Below are positions 51,305 to 60,499 of a stretch of DNA of 64,000 bases, in pieces. The position numbers and the translations under genes were made by a program. The notes under the pieces are model-generated. The model saw only the letters and a list, made by a program, of their open reading frames with translations. It made no database searches and was not told where the DNA came from. Origin of the DNA: JBOZRQ01 sp050789255 (GTDB taxonomy: Bacteria > Bacillota > Sulfobacillia > Symbiobacteriales > Symbiobacteriaceae). Positions within the stretch are counted from its first letter, which is position 1. Every line of letters begins with the position of its first letter. The stretch spans positions 62,001-126,000 of the forward strand of contig JBOZRQ010000009.1 in the NCBI GenBank assembly GCA_050789255.1. The letters run 5' to 3'.

Positions 51305-52357
51305 TCTTTCTCGCAGCAGGCCCGCGAAGATGGTGTGGTTTGCAGGAAACCGAACGGTGACACGGGTGCCTTGGCCCGGTTTGGACTCCAGGCCAATGCG
51401 GTGCCCAAGCCGCTGGCAGGCGTCCCTGGCGAGGTACAGGCCCATGCCGGTCGACTGGGTGTAGGCCCGGCCGTTGGAGCCGGTGTAAAAGGGGGAGAAG
51501 ACCCTCCCCAGCTCCTCGGGGGCGATGCCCACCCCATTGTCGGCGATCTCCAGGAACGCCTCCTGGCCGGTACGGCCGCAGCGGAGCGTCACCTGCCCGT
51601 CCCGGTCGGGGCGGGCCGAGTACTTGATGGCATTGGAGAGCAGCTGATCGAGGATGAAGCGCAGCCATTTGGCGTCGCTTTGGACCACGACGGGCGCCTC
51701 GGCCGCCTCCAGCCGGGGGTAGACCCCGTGGGCGATGAACTCCCGCTTGTGGTCATTGACCACCCGCTTGAGGAGGGCGCCGAGGTCGACCTGCTCGGCC
51801 CGGAAGTCCGCGGCGAAGTCCTCCAGGCGCACCATGTTCAGCATGGCCTGGAGGGAGTGCTGGAGCCGCTTGTTCTCCTCGGCGATGCTGACTACTGTTT
51901 CACTTGGTTGGGCGCGTTGCACTTCGAGATCGATCACGGCGACCGGGGTCTTCATGTGGTGCGCCCACTGGCTTACGAGATGGAGGTTGCGCCGGCCCCG
52001 CTGCTGTTCATCGGTCAGCTCACGCCGCAGCCGGGCGTAGAGGGAGGACCAGGCCTGGGCGAATAGGCGCTGCTCGATGGTCTTGGGCGCGGGGAGGAGC
52101 CCCAGCTGGTCCAGGGGCTCGTCGGCACTGACGCTGCTCAGGCGTCGGAAGAAGGCGGCCTGGCGCTGGTAGTCCACCAGCAGATAGAGCCCCAGCCCGA
52201 CCATGCCCAGCAGCCAGATGTATAGGATGTTGCCCCGGCCCAGGCTGCTGCCGGAGAGCGTCAGTTCGAGCTGCACCACGGCGACCATGAGGAGCCCGAA
52301 CAGGGTGTAGATGGCGATGAAGGGCGCCCGGTCGCGCAAGAATGCCCCGATCTTCAT
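51302..52357 (-). CDS. bceS: BceS-type intramembrane-sensing histidine kinase
   Basis: The 351-residue kinase has two N-terminal membrane segments (about 10-55) with only a short loop between, an H-box in SQWAHHMKTPVAVIDLE, an N-box around FILDQLLSNAIKYS, G1 EIADNGVGI and G2 TGMGLYLARDAC. The lack of an extracellular sensor is the hallmark of BceS kinases, which depend on the BceB transporter for sensing. Its start overlaps the regulator stop by ATGA. The unit runs regulator, kinase, then bceAB on one strand. Confidence 0.92.
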   Translation of the reverse strand: MKIGAFLRDRAPFIAIYTLFGLLMVAVVQLELTLSGSSLGRGNILYIWLLGMVGLGLYLLVDYQRQAAFFRRLSSVSADEPLDQLGLLPAPKTIEQRLFAQAWSSLYARLRRELTDEQQRGRRNLHLVSQWAHHMKTPVAVIDLEVQRAQPSETVVSIAEENKRLQHSLQAMLNMVRLEDFAADFRAEQVDLGALLKRVVNDHKREFIAHGVYPRLEAAEAPVVVQSDAKWLRFILDQLLSNAIKYSARPDRDGQVTLRCGRTGQEAFLEIADNGVGIAPEELGRVFSPFYTGSNGRAYTQSTGMGLYLARDACQRLGHRIGLESKPGQGTRVTVRFPANHTIFAGLLRER

Positions 52358-53043
52358 GACCGGGGCTCCTGGTTCGGGTTGAGGCGGTAGCCCTGGCCCC
52401 GCTTGGTCTCGATGGCGTCGGGCAGGCCGAGCTCCTCCAGCCGGCGCCGGACCCGGGCGACGTTGACGGTCAGGGTGTTGTCATCGACGAAGTCATTCTC
52501 ATCCCAGAGCGCCTCCAGGAGCTCCTCCCGGCTGACGATCTCCCCGGCCCGCTCGGCCAGCACCCAGAGCAGCCGGAACTCCTTGGCGGTCCACTCGTCC
52601 TGCCTGGCGCCCAGGCTGACCGTGTTGTCGGCCTTGTTGAGCACGAGGGCGCCGGCCCGCAGCAGCTCGGGGTCCCTGGCGAGGGCGTACTCGCCGTAAG
52701 CCCGGCGCAGGGTGCTCTTCACCTTGGCCAGGACGAGCTCGAGGTTGAAGGGCTTGGAGATGTAGTCGTCGCCGCCGTTCTCCAGCGCCCGGACCTGGTC
52801 CAGGTCGCCGTCCCGGGCAGAGACGAAGATGATGGGCGCCTTGGAGATGGTGCGGATCTGGCGGCACCAGTAAAAGCCGTCGAAGCGGGGCAGGTTCACG
52901 TCCAGCAGGACCAGGTCGGGCTTGTGCGCGAGGAACTCCTCTTTCACCCGCCCGAAGTCCTGCACGGTGCAGACTATGTATCCGTAGCGCTCCAGGTCCC
53001 CGGCGAGGATGCCCGCGATTTTGGGGTCATCTTCGACGAGCAT
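52354..53043 (-). CDS. bceR: OmpR-family response regulator, BceR type
   Basis: The 229-residue regulator has a receiver domain starting at LVEDDPKI, with phospho-acceptor Asp in VLLDVNLPRFDGF and Lys in DYISKPF, and a C-terminal winged helix (EFRLLWVLAERAGEIVSREELLEALWDEN). It should bind the dyad before bceA after phosphorylation by the adjacent kinase. The annotated ATG leaves a short N-terminus; typical relatives begin two residues earlier, but no start codon is available there. Confidence 0.93.
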   Translation of the reverse strand: MLVEDDPKIAGILAGDLERYGYIVCTVQDFGRVKEEFLAHKPDLVLLDVNLPRFDGFYWCRQIRTISKAPIIFVSARDGDLDQVRALENGGDDYISKPFNLELVLAKVKSTLRRAYGEYALARDPELLRAGALVLNKADNTVSLGARQDEWTAKEFRLLWVLAERAGEIVSREELLEALWDENDFVDDNTLTVNVARVRRRLEELGLPDAIETKRGQGYRLNPNQEPRS

Positions 53044-53054
53044 GATCCGGTAGT

Positions 53055-53519
53055 CTATTCCTGTTCACCCTTTGCTTTCAGTTGTTCTATGGCCAGCTGC
53101 CGCAGCTTGGCGAAGGAACGTTTGGTGTCCAACTCGACCGTCTTTCGGTACAAACCTTTGGGCATCCACCACGGCAATCCCTGCTCCTGCAGCGTAAAGC
53201 GGCTGGTTAAAACCGTTGCGCCGTCCTGCTCCTTGAAGGTCCACGAGCCGGCCCCGGCGGCAACAAGGCTGGAGGTGCCGCGCTCAATCTGCAGGCCCGA
53301 TTGGTGGGGCGGCGCCCAGCGAATAAACTTGGCGCGAGCGGTCGGGCGAAGAAGCCCAGCCCTGAAGGTGATTCGGACCTCAGTGCCGGGGCCGGGCTCG
53401 CCCCGCACCTCGTACCGGGCGATCCGCACGTCCCACTTCGGGCGCAATGCGGGGTTCTGGGCAATCTGCCAGGTCAGCTCGATCGGTGCCGGGATCGATA
53501 CGGTAACTTCACAGTGCAT
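53055..53519 (-). CDS. SRPBCC (START-like) domain protein
   Basis: The 154-residue protein has the polyketide cyclase/START-like pattern: HCEVTVSIPAPIELTWQIAQNPALRPKWD at the N-terminus, GPGTEVRIT, and a long C-terminal helix. Such folds bind hydrophobic ligands; this one has no assigned substrate. The ATG at 53519 has GGGAGGG upstream. It ends 11 bp before the regulator start and may be cotranscribed with the Bce two-component genes. Confidence 0.82.
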   Translation of the reverse strand: MHCEVTVSIPAPIELTWQIAQNPALRPKWDVRIARYEVRGEPGPGTEVRITFRAGLLRPTARAKFIRWAPPHQSGLQIERGTSSLVAAGAGSWTFKEQDGATVLTSRFTLQEQGLPWWMPKGLYRKTVELDTKRSFAKLRQLAIEQLKAKGEQE

Positions 53520-53613
53520 GGGGGACCCTCCCGTCAGCTTTGGTTGTGAATTCACGAACTTGACCTTCGTGACGGGATGGTTCCGTTCCTCCTGGTAGAG
53601 CGATAATTAGTAA

Positions 53614-56337
53614 TTATTTATGTATCCCGTGAACAACCGCGTAGGTGGCCAGCGCCGACCTCGTATTGACGCCGACTTTGGCGAAAATGTTGCGCAGGTG
53701 GTTGTCGACCGTGCGGGGGGAGATGAAGAGCCGGGCGCCGACCTCCTTGTCGGTCAGGCCCCGGGCGATCAGGCCAACCACCTCGACTTCCCGGTCGCTG
53801 AGGCGGGTGGCGGGGCGGGGCGCCGGCGCGTGGCGCGCCAGCAGCGCCTCGGCCTCGGCCAGGGCGGGGGCGGCGCCCAGCCGGGCGAAGGTGTCGCGGG
53901 CCCCGGTCAGCGTGGGCGTGCTCAGGCCGAGGGCCCGGGCGCGGGCGAGGCGGGCCAGGGCCACGTAGTAAGGGAAGCCGCACTGGGCGGCGAGCTCCTC
54001 GGCCCGCTGCAGAGCTTCGTCCGCTTCGGCTTGGCGCCCCAGGTCCGCGGCAGCCTCCCCCAGCAGGGTGTAGGCGTTCATAAGGTACCGGAAGGCCCGG
54101 GGCTCCTTGGCGAGGGTGACGGCTTGGGCCGCAGCGTCATACGATTGTTGCGCATCCCCGGTCTGCCGGTGGTAGCGGGCCCAGGCCATCTGCACGGTGG
54201 AGCGGAAGCTGACCTGGCCCCGCTGGGCCAGGCAGCGCTCGGCGCCCTCCAGGTAGGCCAGGGCACGGGGGAAGTCCCCCTCATCCATGCAGAGGTCGGC
54301 CCGCATGGTGTAACCCGCCACGCCTACGGTGTGGAGGCTGGGCTCCTCATCCGGCTCCTGGGGCGGAATCGGCGCCAGCGTGGCGCGGGCCCCGGCCAGG
54401 TCGCCGGTGGCCGTTTGCAGCAGGGCGGCGAAGCCACGGATGCCCGGGTCGGTGTCGTGAGGATTCCGCTCCAGGTAGCCCAGGAGGTTCCGGCGGGCGC
54501 CGGCCCAGTCGCCCCGGAGGAACTGGTACCAGCCCAGCGGGGGCAGGCCGTCGTCGCCGGGACTCTGGCCGTAGCGGGAACGGGCCTGCTCCATCAGGGC
54601 GGTGAGCCGCTGCGCCACCGCATCGACCTCCGCGGGCCGGTCCGCCTTGCACAGAAGGACATAGTAGAGCCGGTTCCCCTCGGTCGCGATCGCCAGGTGG
54701 TAGTCACCCTGGCGGGCGGCCTCATCCGCGACTAGGCCGCCCAGGTCCACCGCCTCGGCGAGGCGGCCCGACAGGGCGGCGATCCAGTACTGGGCGTGGA
54801 GGAGCTCGGTTCGGGGCGAGCCTGGCTGTAACCGGGCAAGCGCGGTGGATACCAGCGCCCGGGCCTCGGGCGCCCTGCCTGCCTTTGCCAGCGCCTGTGC
54901 CCGCCCATGCGCCATGCGGGGGTAGTCCAGGGCCTGGCCGAACAGGCTGGCCTCCAGGGCTCGGTAGCGCTCGCCGCCCAGGAGGGCTGCCTGCGCCGCC
55001 TCGACCTCGGCCATGAGCTCCAGGCAGCGGGGGTCGCCGTCCTGGTAGAGCCGCAGGGCCACGAAGTGCCTGGCCCAGGTGGCCACGGCGGGATCCGAGG
55101 CCGTGGCCGCCCGGCCCCACAGCTGCGCTGCTCGGTCCCGCTCGGTGCGCTGGACGGCGTGGCCCAGCTTCAGGAGTACCTCGGGTTCGTCAGGCGCCAG
55201 GGCGCCGGCCCTGGCGTACAGGTCGGCGGCCTGTTCGGCCGAGCCGAGCTGGCGGGCGTGGTCCCCAGCCAGCAGCAGGTAGCGGGCCGCACGCGGGTCG
55301 CCCGCTCGCTCCAGGTGGAGGGCGATCGTCTCGGCCGCAGCTGCGGACGGTGCAGCGAGGAGCGCCTCGGCGACCCGGAGGTGGAGTTCGCGGCGCCACT
55401 CGCCGGAAATCGACGCGAGCAGCGCTTCGCGCACCAGGGCGTGGTCAAAGCTGTGGTCTTGCTCTTTCTGCCGGATCAGCCGGAGCGCCGCGGCACTACG
55501 CAGCGTTTCGTCGACAGGGTGGCCCAGTGCGCGGGACAACACTTGTTGTGAAAAGTGCTCGCCGATCACGGCCGCGACCTCCAGGATGCGCCGGGCGCCC
55601 TCCGGCAGCTGCTGAAGGCGCCGCTCGATGCTCTGCTGGACCGACTCTGGCAGGGGCAGGTCCTGCATGAGGGCAATGCCGGCCCGGGCGGTAGCCGCCA
55701 GCAACTCCCGCACGAAGAGCGGGTGGCCGCCGGTTCTTGCGTGGAGGCGCTGGGCATACGCCTGGACGTCCTGGGCGGAGCCCAACATCTGCTCGGCCAA
55801 CTGCGCCACCTGGGCGGAGCTCAGGCGGCTGAGCAGCAGCAGGTGGGCGCCGCCCCGCTCCAGGTCATGCAGAAAGGGCGCCTCGCGGCTGGTGGCCAGC
55901 ACCAGCACGGGCGCCCGCTGGAGCCGGGGCGCCAGCGCCCGGAGCAGCCGCAGGCTCTCCGGGTCCGCCCACTGCAGGTCCTCCAGGGCGATCACGGCGC
56001 CACCGGCGGCGGAGAGCGCGTGCACCAGGGCGGCTGCCACGGTGCCTGGGCTCCAGTCGCCGGGCGCCTTGCCGAAGGGCGGGGGCAGATCCGGGCTGGC
56101 GATGCCCAGCTCGGCCAGGGCCTCCAGCCACGGCCCGTACGGCGGGGTCTCGCCGGGGCCGTAGCAGAGGCCCGAGCCGACTCGGAGCGGGGCGCCCGCC
56201 AGGGCGGCGGAGAGCAGCGCCGACTTGCCGATGCCCGCCTCGCCGGTGAGCAGCACGAGGGCGCCCTGCCCTGCACTGGTGCGGTCCGAGAGCATCTTCA
56301 GTTCACCGAGTTCCCGCTCCCGGCCGAATAACTGCAT
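53614..56337 (-). CDS. Large ATP-binding LuxR-family regulator (LAL/MalT-like)
   Basis: The 907-residue signal-transduction ATPase has an N-terminal AAA-type domain with Walker A TGEAGIGKSAL (about 31-41) and Walker B-like VIALEDLQWADPESL, a long middle of TPR-like helices (about 350-830), and a C-terminal LuxR HTH (LSDREVEVVGLIARGLTDKEVGARLF ... SPRTVDNHLRNIFAKV). Such regulators respond to small ligands and activate dedicated promoters. The neighbours do not show the target. It is monocistronic with 44 bp to the next gene. Confidence 0.9.
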   Translation of the reverse strand: MQLFGRERELGELKMLSDRTSAGQGALVLLTGEAGIGKSALLSAALAGAPLRVGSGLCYGPGETPPYGPWLEALAELGIASPDLPPPFGKAPGDWSPGTVAAALVHALSAAGGAVIALEDLQWADPESLRLLRALAPRLQRAPVLVLATSREAPFLHDLERGGAHLLLLSRLSSAQVAQLAEQMLGSAQDVQAYAQRLHARTGGHPLFVRELLAATARAGIALMQDLPLPESVQQSIERRLQQLPEGARRILEVAAVIGEHFSQQVLSRALGHPVDETLRSAAALRLIRQKEQDHSFDHALVREALLASISGEWRRELHLRVAEALLAAPSAAAAETIALHLERAGDPRAARYLLLAGDHARQLGSAEQAADLYARAGALAPDEPEVLLKLGHAVQRTERDRAAQLWGRAATASDPAVATWARHFVALRLYQDGDPRCLELMAEVEAAQAALLGGERYRALEASLFGQALDYPRMAHGRAQALAKAGRAPEARALVSTALARLQPGSPRTELLHAQYWIAALSGRLAEAVDLGGLVADEAARQGDYHLAIATEGNRLYYVLLCKADRPAEVDAVAQRLTALMEQARSRYGQSPGDDGLPPLGWYQFLRGDWAGARRNLLGYLERNPHDTDPGIRGFAALLQTATGDLAGARATLAPIPPQEPDEEPSLHTVGVAGYTMRADLCMDEGDFPRALAYLEGAERCLAQRGQVSFRSTVQMAWARYHRQTGDAQQSYDAAAQAVTLAKEPRAFRYLMNAYTLLGEAAADLGRQAEADEALQRAEELAAQCGFPYYVALARLARARALGLSTPTLTGARDTFARLGAAPALAEAEALLARHAPAPRPATRLSDREVEVVGLIARGLTDKEVGARLFISPRTVDNHLRNIFAKVGVNTRSALATYAVVHGIHK

Positions 56338-56381
56338 TGCCTGACGCCCCTTTCTTAATCAGTAAGTATACTTCAACCCAT

Positions 56382-57038
56382 TTAGGCCCCGTACCTCTGC
56401 AGCAGAGCGACAAACTCGTGCTTGTCTTGCCGGGTCGCCTCTTCGACGGACCCTGCATCGGCCCGGGCGCCGGCCTTGAGCAGGCGTTCGCCGTTCTCCA
56501 CGTCGCCGCTGTGGGCGGCCACCTGCAGGGGGATCTTGCCGTTGCTGTCCACCACCTCAAAGTCGGCGCCGGCGGCGATCAGCCGCTCCACCACGGCCGG
56601 GTTCCGCTTGCCGGCCAGAGCCGCATGCAATGCGGTGTTGGATGGCACATAGCTTACCTTCGACTGCGACAGCGCGTTCACCGCGGCGCCGCTCTCCAGC
56701 AGGGCTCCGACTGCCTCGGGCTGGCCAAAGAAGGCAGCCAGCCCCAGCGGGGTGAAGCCGTCCTCGTTCGGGCTGTTCGCCAGATTCGGATTTGCCGCCG
56801 TCAGTTCCCGAATGCGGCTGGCCTGGCCGGTGACGGCGGCCTCGAAGATGGTCAGTTCTGGCCCGGCGGCCAGCAGCACATCCGCCACAGCCTGGGCGCC
56901 GTTGTACACCGCGGTCAGGATCAGGGAGCCCGCGTCGGTCTTCATCTGGATCAGGCTGGGATCCTGATCGAGCAGCTCCTTCGCCCGGTTCCCGTCGCGG
57001 TTCTTGACCGCCTGCAGCATCTCGTTCATCAGGTTCAT
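56382..57038 (-). CDS. Ankyrin repeat protein
   Basis: The 218-residue soluble protein is made of about six ankyrin repeats, with clear units EDGFTPLGLAAFFGQPEAVGALLESGAAVN, NTALHAALAGKRNPAVVERLIAAGADFE and GKIPLQVAAHSGDVENGERLLKAGARAD. Ankyrins mediate protein contacts; the partner is unknown. GGGAGGCGATG precedes the ATG. It is upstream of the LuxR-type regulator gene on the same strand and could be cotranscribed. Confidence 0.9.
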   Translation of the reverse strand: MNLMNEMLQAVKNRDGNRAKELLDQDPSLIQMKTDAGSLILTAVYNGAQAVADVLLAAGPELTIFEAAVTGQASRIRELTAANPNLANSPNEDGFTPLGLAAFFGQPEAVGALLESGAAVNALSQSKVSYVPSNTALHAALAGKRNPAVVERLIAAGADFEVVDSNGKIPLQVAAHSGDVENGERLLKAGARADAGSVEEATRQDKHEFVALLQRYGA

Positions 57039-57257
57039 TTCACATCGCCTCCCTGAACCCTATGGTAGAGTAGGGGAGGACCCGGGGGCTATGACGGATT
57101 CTCCCTATCCGGCCCGGCTGGGGGACAATGGTAGGACAATGCGTTTCACCGGCAGGGAAGGATTCGGAAAATCGAGTGCCGAACCCCGAGGAGTACGATA
57201 TCTCCGAAACGACAATGTATCGGATCGTCAGGAGAGAGAAGAGGGGGCAGCGCCGTT

Positions 57258-58331
57258 ATGACACGGGTGATTGCGCTGGTGGGGACCAAGAAGGGCGCCT
57301 TTTTGCTGGAGAGTAACGAGGAGCGCAAGAACTGGACCGTTCGCGGACCGTTCTGCGACAACTGGCCGATTCTGCACATTAACTATGACCCGGCCAGCAA
57401 AGCGATTTTCGCCGCGGGCGGAAGCCCCTGGTTCGGCAGCGCCATCTGGCGCACCACCGACTTTGGCGAAACCTGGACCCACTCCAGCCAGGGGCTTACC
57501 TATGGCGATGACGGCCCCAAGCTGATCAAGCCCTGGAACGTTACCCCGGCGCACGGTTCGCTCTATGTGGGCGTCGAGCCGGCGGGCCTGTTCCGCAGCG
57601 ATGACGGCGGCGAGACCTTCGTGCATGTGGCGGGCCTGCGCGAGCACCCGACCTGCCCGGAGTGGATGCCGGGGAACGGCGGCCTCTGCCTGCACACCAT
57701 CGTGCCGCACCCCACCGATCCCAAGCAAATGTGGGTGGCCGCCTCCTCGGTCGGCACTTTCTACACCAACAACGGCGGGGAAAGCTGGGTCGCCCAGAAC
57801 AAGGGGCTCCAGTCCAACTACATGCCGCCCGAGGCGCAGCCCGAGGTGGGCTGGTGCGTGCATAAAATGGTCATGGCGCCGGGCAACCCGGACCTGCTCT
57901 ACCAGCAGAACCACTACGGGGTCTACCGCAGCCGCAACGGCGGGGCGACCTGGGAGTGGATCAACGAGGGGCTGCCCTCCACCTTCGGCTTCCCCATGGT
58001 GGTCCATCCCCACGATCCCAACACCATCTACGTGATTCCGCTCACCGAGGCCGACCGGGGCCGGTTCATGCCTGGCGGCCAGGCGGCCGTCTGGCGCAGC
58101 CGCGACCAGGGCGACACCTGGGAGAAGCTGACCGGCGGCCTGCCCGACGGCGCTTACCTGGGCGTGCTGCGCGAGGCCATGGCGACCGACAGCCTGCCCT
58201 CGGCCGGCATCTACTTCGGCACCAGCACCGGCCAGGTCTTCGTCAGCACCGATGCCGGCGAGAGCTGGATGGAGATCGATGCTAAGCTGCCGCCGATCTC
58301 CGGCGTCGAGGTTGCGGTGGTGAACGACTAA
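57258..58331 (+). CDS. Asp-box (BNR/sialidase-like) beta-propeller protein
   Basis: The 357-residue protein has at least five Asp-box motifs: RSDDGGETF, TNNGGESW, SRNGGATW, SRDQGDTW and STDAGESW, and WRTTDFGETW. This indicates a six- or seven-bladed propeller of the sialidase/photosystem-stability-like class. There is no signal peptide, so it is probably cytosolic, and the sialidase Arg triad is not evident. It abuts a MoaD/ThiS-like gene (ATGG at the join); this gene pair recurs in many bacteria as far as I recall. AGAGGGGGC precedes the ATG. Confidence 0.88.
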   Translation: MTRVIALVGTKKGAFLLESNEERKNWTVRGPFCDNWPILHINYDPASKAIFAAGGSPWFGSAIWRTTDFGETWTHSSQGLTYGDDGPKLIKPWNVTPAHGSLYVGVEPAGLFRSDDGGETFVHVAGLREHPTCPEWMPGNGGLCLHTIVPHPTDPKQMWVAASSVGTFYTNNGGESWVAQNKGLQSNYMPPEAQPEVGWCVHKMVMAPGNPDLLYQQNHYGVYRSRNGGATWEWINEGLPSTFGFPMVVHPHDPNTIYVIPLTEADRGRFMPGGQAAVWRSRDQGDTWEKLTGGLPDGAYLGVLREAMATDSLPSAGIYFGTSTGQVFVSTDAGESWMEIDAKLPPISGVEVAVVND

Positions 58332-58594
58332 TGGCCGATGTGCACCTGCCCCGCTCCCTGGCGGACCTCTTCCCCGGGGCGCCCCGCCGGCTCACCCTGG
58401 AGGTGGCCTCGGTGGAGGAGATGATCCGGGAGCTGGAGCGCCGCTGGCCCGGCATGTGGGACCGCCTCTGCGAGGCCGGCCCCGCCATCCGGGAGCATAT
58501 GAACATCTTCGTAGACGGCGACAAGTCGGCGCTGGCGACCCCGCTGACGCCCGGCTCCATCGTTCGCATAATCCCGGCCGTCTCTGGAGGGTAA
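58331..58594 (+). CDS. MoaD/ThiS-family small protein with C-terminal Gly-Gly
   Basis: The 87-residue ubiquitin-fold protein has LPRSLADLFPGAPRRLTLEVASVEEMIRELERRWPG, the NIFVDGDKSALATPLTPGSIVRIIPAVSGG tail and a terminal GG, the site of adenylation or thiocarboxylate formation. It should act as a sulfur carrier, but no MoeB, MoaE or thiazole gene is nearby and the upstream partner is a propeller protein. Start and stop are 1 bp and 3 bp from the neighbouring genes. Confidence 0.88.
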   Translation: MADVHLPRSLADLFPGAPRRLTLEVASVEEMIRELERRWPGMWDRLCEAGPAIREHMNIFVDGDKSALATPLTPGSIVRIIPAVSGG

Positions 58595-58597
58595 TCG

Positions 58598-59944
58598 GTG
58601 GAAGCAGAGCGGCTCTACGGACTGGCTCTGGCTCTCGTACCGGATGAAGATGCGGCGGGCGACCTGCTCATGGTCTCGCGCGACGAGGCGGATCTGCGCA
58701 AGCGGTCCGCCTCCTGGCGCGCCGCGCACGGTCTTGGCCCGGCGCCCCACGACCCGGCGCCCGTGGAGCTGACGGCGGAGCAGGCCCAGCATGCGTACCA
58801 CCTGGCCCGCCGACGTGCGCTTCGGCTCCGGCTCCAGCGGCTCGCCTGGACCGGTGGCGGTGTGGCGGCGGCTCTCCTGGTGTTGGTTTTTGCGCTGCGG
58901 CTCTACGCAGGGACGCCCCGCCCGGGCCACCATCCGGCAGAGGGGTGGGAGCAGTCCGAGGTCTTCACCGGGGCGCCGATCGCCCGGTCCGACCGGGTCG
59001 CGGGCCTGCAGCTGGAGATCTTCCGGCTCGATGCGACCCCGGACACCGTGACCGCTTACTGGGCGATCACCGCGTCGGACGCCGCCGCCCGATCCTTGAC
59101 GGCGGCCGCCGAGGTGGATCCCGTGCTGATCATTGGGGCCAGCGAGCCGACCTACTCCAGCCATATCCAGCGGATCCCCGCCGGCCGTAACCGGCTGGTG
59201 GGCCGAAGCACCTTCCAGGTGATGGCGCCCAGCCTTGCCTCCGCCTCGCTGCAGGTGAGCCAGGTGGGCAGCCTGCCGGTGGGCTGGCGGGTGACGGCGC
59301 CGTTGGCGGTCTCTCCGGTGGACCCGAAGCAGGTGCGCACCCTCTCTGCGAACGATAAGGTCGCTGTGTTCGGCGAGTACCGGCTGCAGGTATTGGCTGT
59401 CTCGACCAGCGAGAACTACACCGCGGTGAAATACCGCCTGACCGGCTCATGGGGGAATGGGATTGCTCAGCGCATCGGGCTGAAGGTGGACGGCAAGTGG
59501 GTGCCGTGGCGCAACACCTGGAGCACGCCCGAGCCGACCGGTGCGACGGAGGAGGCAATCTTCGACGCCCTGCCGCCCGGGGCTGGGAGCGCTACGGTCG
59601 TAGTCTCGCCCTCCGGCTTCCGCACCGCCGAGATCCTGGTCAACCAGAGCGGCTCCATTCCGGACGGGGTGGCCAGGCTGGGCGACTGGCGGCGGGACGG
59701 CCCGACCCTGGAGGCGCCGCTGCAAGTCTCCGACCCGCACGCCATCCTGGATAACGCGGGCTACCTGCTGGACGCCCAGAACCGGCGCTTCGCCGTGATC
59801 ATCATGACAGACCCCGACGGCAAGCTGATCGTGCGGGGCTGGGAGTCGGTCAGCGGCTTCGAGCCGGTGGCGCTGGTGACCAGCGTGACCCGGTACGTGC
59901 CCGGCCCGGAGCTGATGATCGATTTTGGAGCTGGCGGTCCGTGA
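58598..59944 (+). CDS. Membrane-anchored hypothetical protein, 448 aa
   Basis: Not recognised. A cytosolic N-terminal part (about 1-85; LYGLALALVPDEDAAGDLLM looks faintly like sigma-factor region 2 or an anti-sigma helix) is followed by one membrane segment (86-104, GGGVAAALLVLVFALRLYA) and a long extracytoplasmic beta-rich region (about 120-448). This is the layout of DUF4179-like anti-sigma or sensor proteins. The GTG start lies 3 bp after the MoaD-like stop, so it closes a three-gene operon. Function is not claimed. Confidence 0.75.
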   Translation: MEAERLYGLALALVPDEDAAGDLLMVSRDEADLRKRSASWRAAHGLGPAPHDPAPVELTAEQAQHAYHLARRRALRLRLQRLAWTGGGVAAALLVLVFALRLYAGTPRPGHHPAEGWEQSEVFTGAPIARSDRVAGLQLEIFRLDATPDTVTAYWAITASDAAARSLTAAAEVDPVLIIGASEPTYSSHIQRIPAGRNRLVGRSTFQVMAPSLASASLQVSQVGSLPVGWRVTAPLAVSPVDPKQVRTLSANDKVAVFGEYRLQVLAVSTSENYTAVKYRLTGSWGNGIAQRIGLKVDGKWVPWRNTWSTPEPTGATEEAIFDALPPGAGSATVVVSPSGFRTAEILVNQSGSIPDGVARLGDWRRDGPTLEAPLQVSDPHAILDNAGYLLDAQNRRFAVIIMTDPDGKLIVRGWESVSGFEPVALVTSVTRYVPGPELMIDFGAGGP

Positions 59945-60008
59945 CCTGGACGCCTTAGTGGCCGGGATCGTGGCTCGATTACTCACGGTCGAACTGGGTT
60001 CATACGAA

Positions 60009-60042
60009 AGCGCCGAGGCAACGTCCTCGGCGCTGAAACATT
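60009..60042 (+). terminator. Probable terminator of the propeller-MoaD-membrane protein operon
   Basis: A perfect 10-bp stem AGCGCCGAGG (60009-60018) with 60025-60034 and a 6-nt loop, followed by GAAACATTTTG. The T tract is set back by a few bases, so efficiency is uncertain. Confidence 0.6.
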
Positions 60043-60045
60043 TTG

Positions 60046-60067
60046 TCGCCACGGATTTCACGGATTT
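60046..60067. repeat. Single copy of the GCCACGGATTTCACGGAT repeat
   Basis: This short stretch matches the arm ends of the palindromic element at 17957-18127. It lies just after the terminator of the upstream operon. Confidence 0.6.
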
Positions 60068-60127
60068 ACCCCTGACGACCCCTCCGTGCCGAAGATTCGT
60101 GAATCCGGTGACTTCGGGAGAACTCCG

Positions 60128-60200
60128 GAGGAGCCGGGAGGAGCCGGGAGGAGCCGGGAGGAGCCGGGAGGAGCCGGGAGCAGCTGGGAGGAGCCGGGTC
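60128..60200. repeat. 10-bp tandem repeat, seven units
   Basis: The unit AGGAGCCGGG is repeated five times exactly, then AGCAGCTGGG and one more exact unit. The period equals about one helical turn. On the minus strand this would read as a low-complexity Ser/Pro/Gly peptide; no gene is credited. Confidence 0.9.
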
Positions 60201-60368
60201 AAACGGAGGCGAACCCGGCTCGCACAATGAGGCGAACCGGTCCGGGGCCAAGCGGGACGGGCAGTTTCGAGATCGAGCGGGATGAAAAACTCCGGCTGCA
60301 AGCCGAGAGGGGTTGAATGGAACCGGAGAGTTCGGGTGAAAACCGGCTGCGTCCGGAGCAAACAGGGG

Positions 60369-60468
60369 CAGTCCGGTGAAAAAAGGAGCAGTCCGGTGAA
60401 GAGAGGAGCAGTCCGGTGAAAAGAGGAGCAGTCCGGTGAAAAAAGGAGCAGTCCGGTGGAAATCGGAG
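60369..60468. repeat. 20-bp tandem repeat, five units with A-tracts
   Basis: Units of exactly 20 bp (GCAGTCCGGTGAAAAAAGGA and variants differing only in the A/G tract) run from 60369 to 60468, the last one degenerate. The period is twice the nearby 10-bp repeat and the two units share GGAGcaGtCCGG. With the 10-bp array this fills most of the 555-bp gap between 59944 and 60500; the rest holds no supportable gene. Confidence 0.9.
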
Positions 60469-60499
60469 GAGTTGGGAGAGGAAGGGTACAGTTGGGTAC

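Noticed and set aside
60369..60468. CRISPR array
   Set aside because: The 20-bp units are directly adjacent with no unique spacers, and no cas gene is present.
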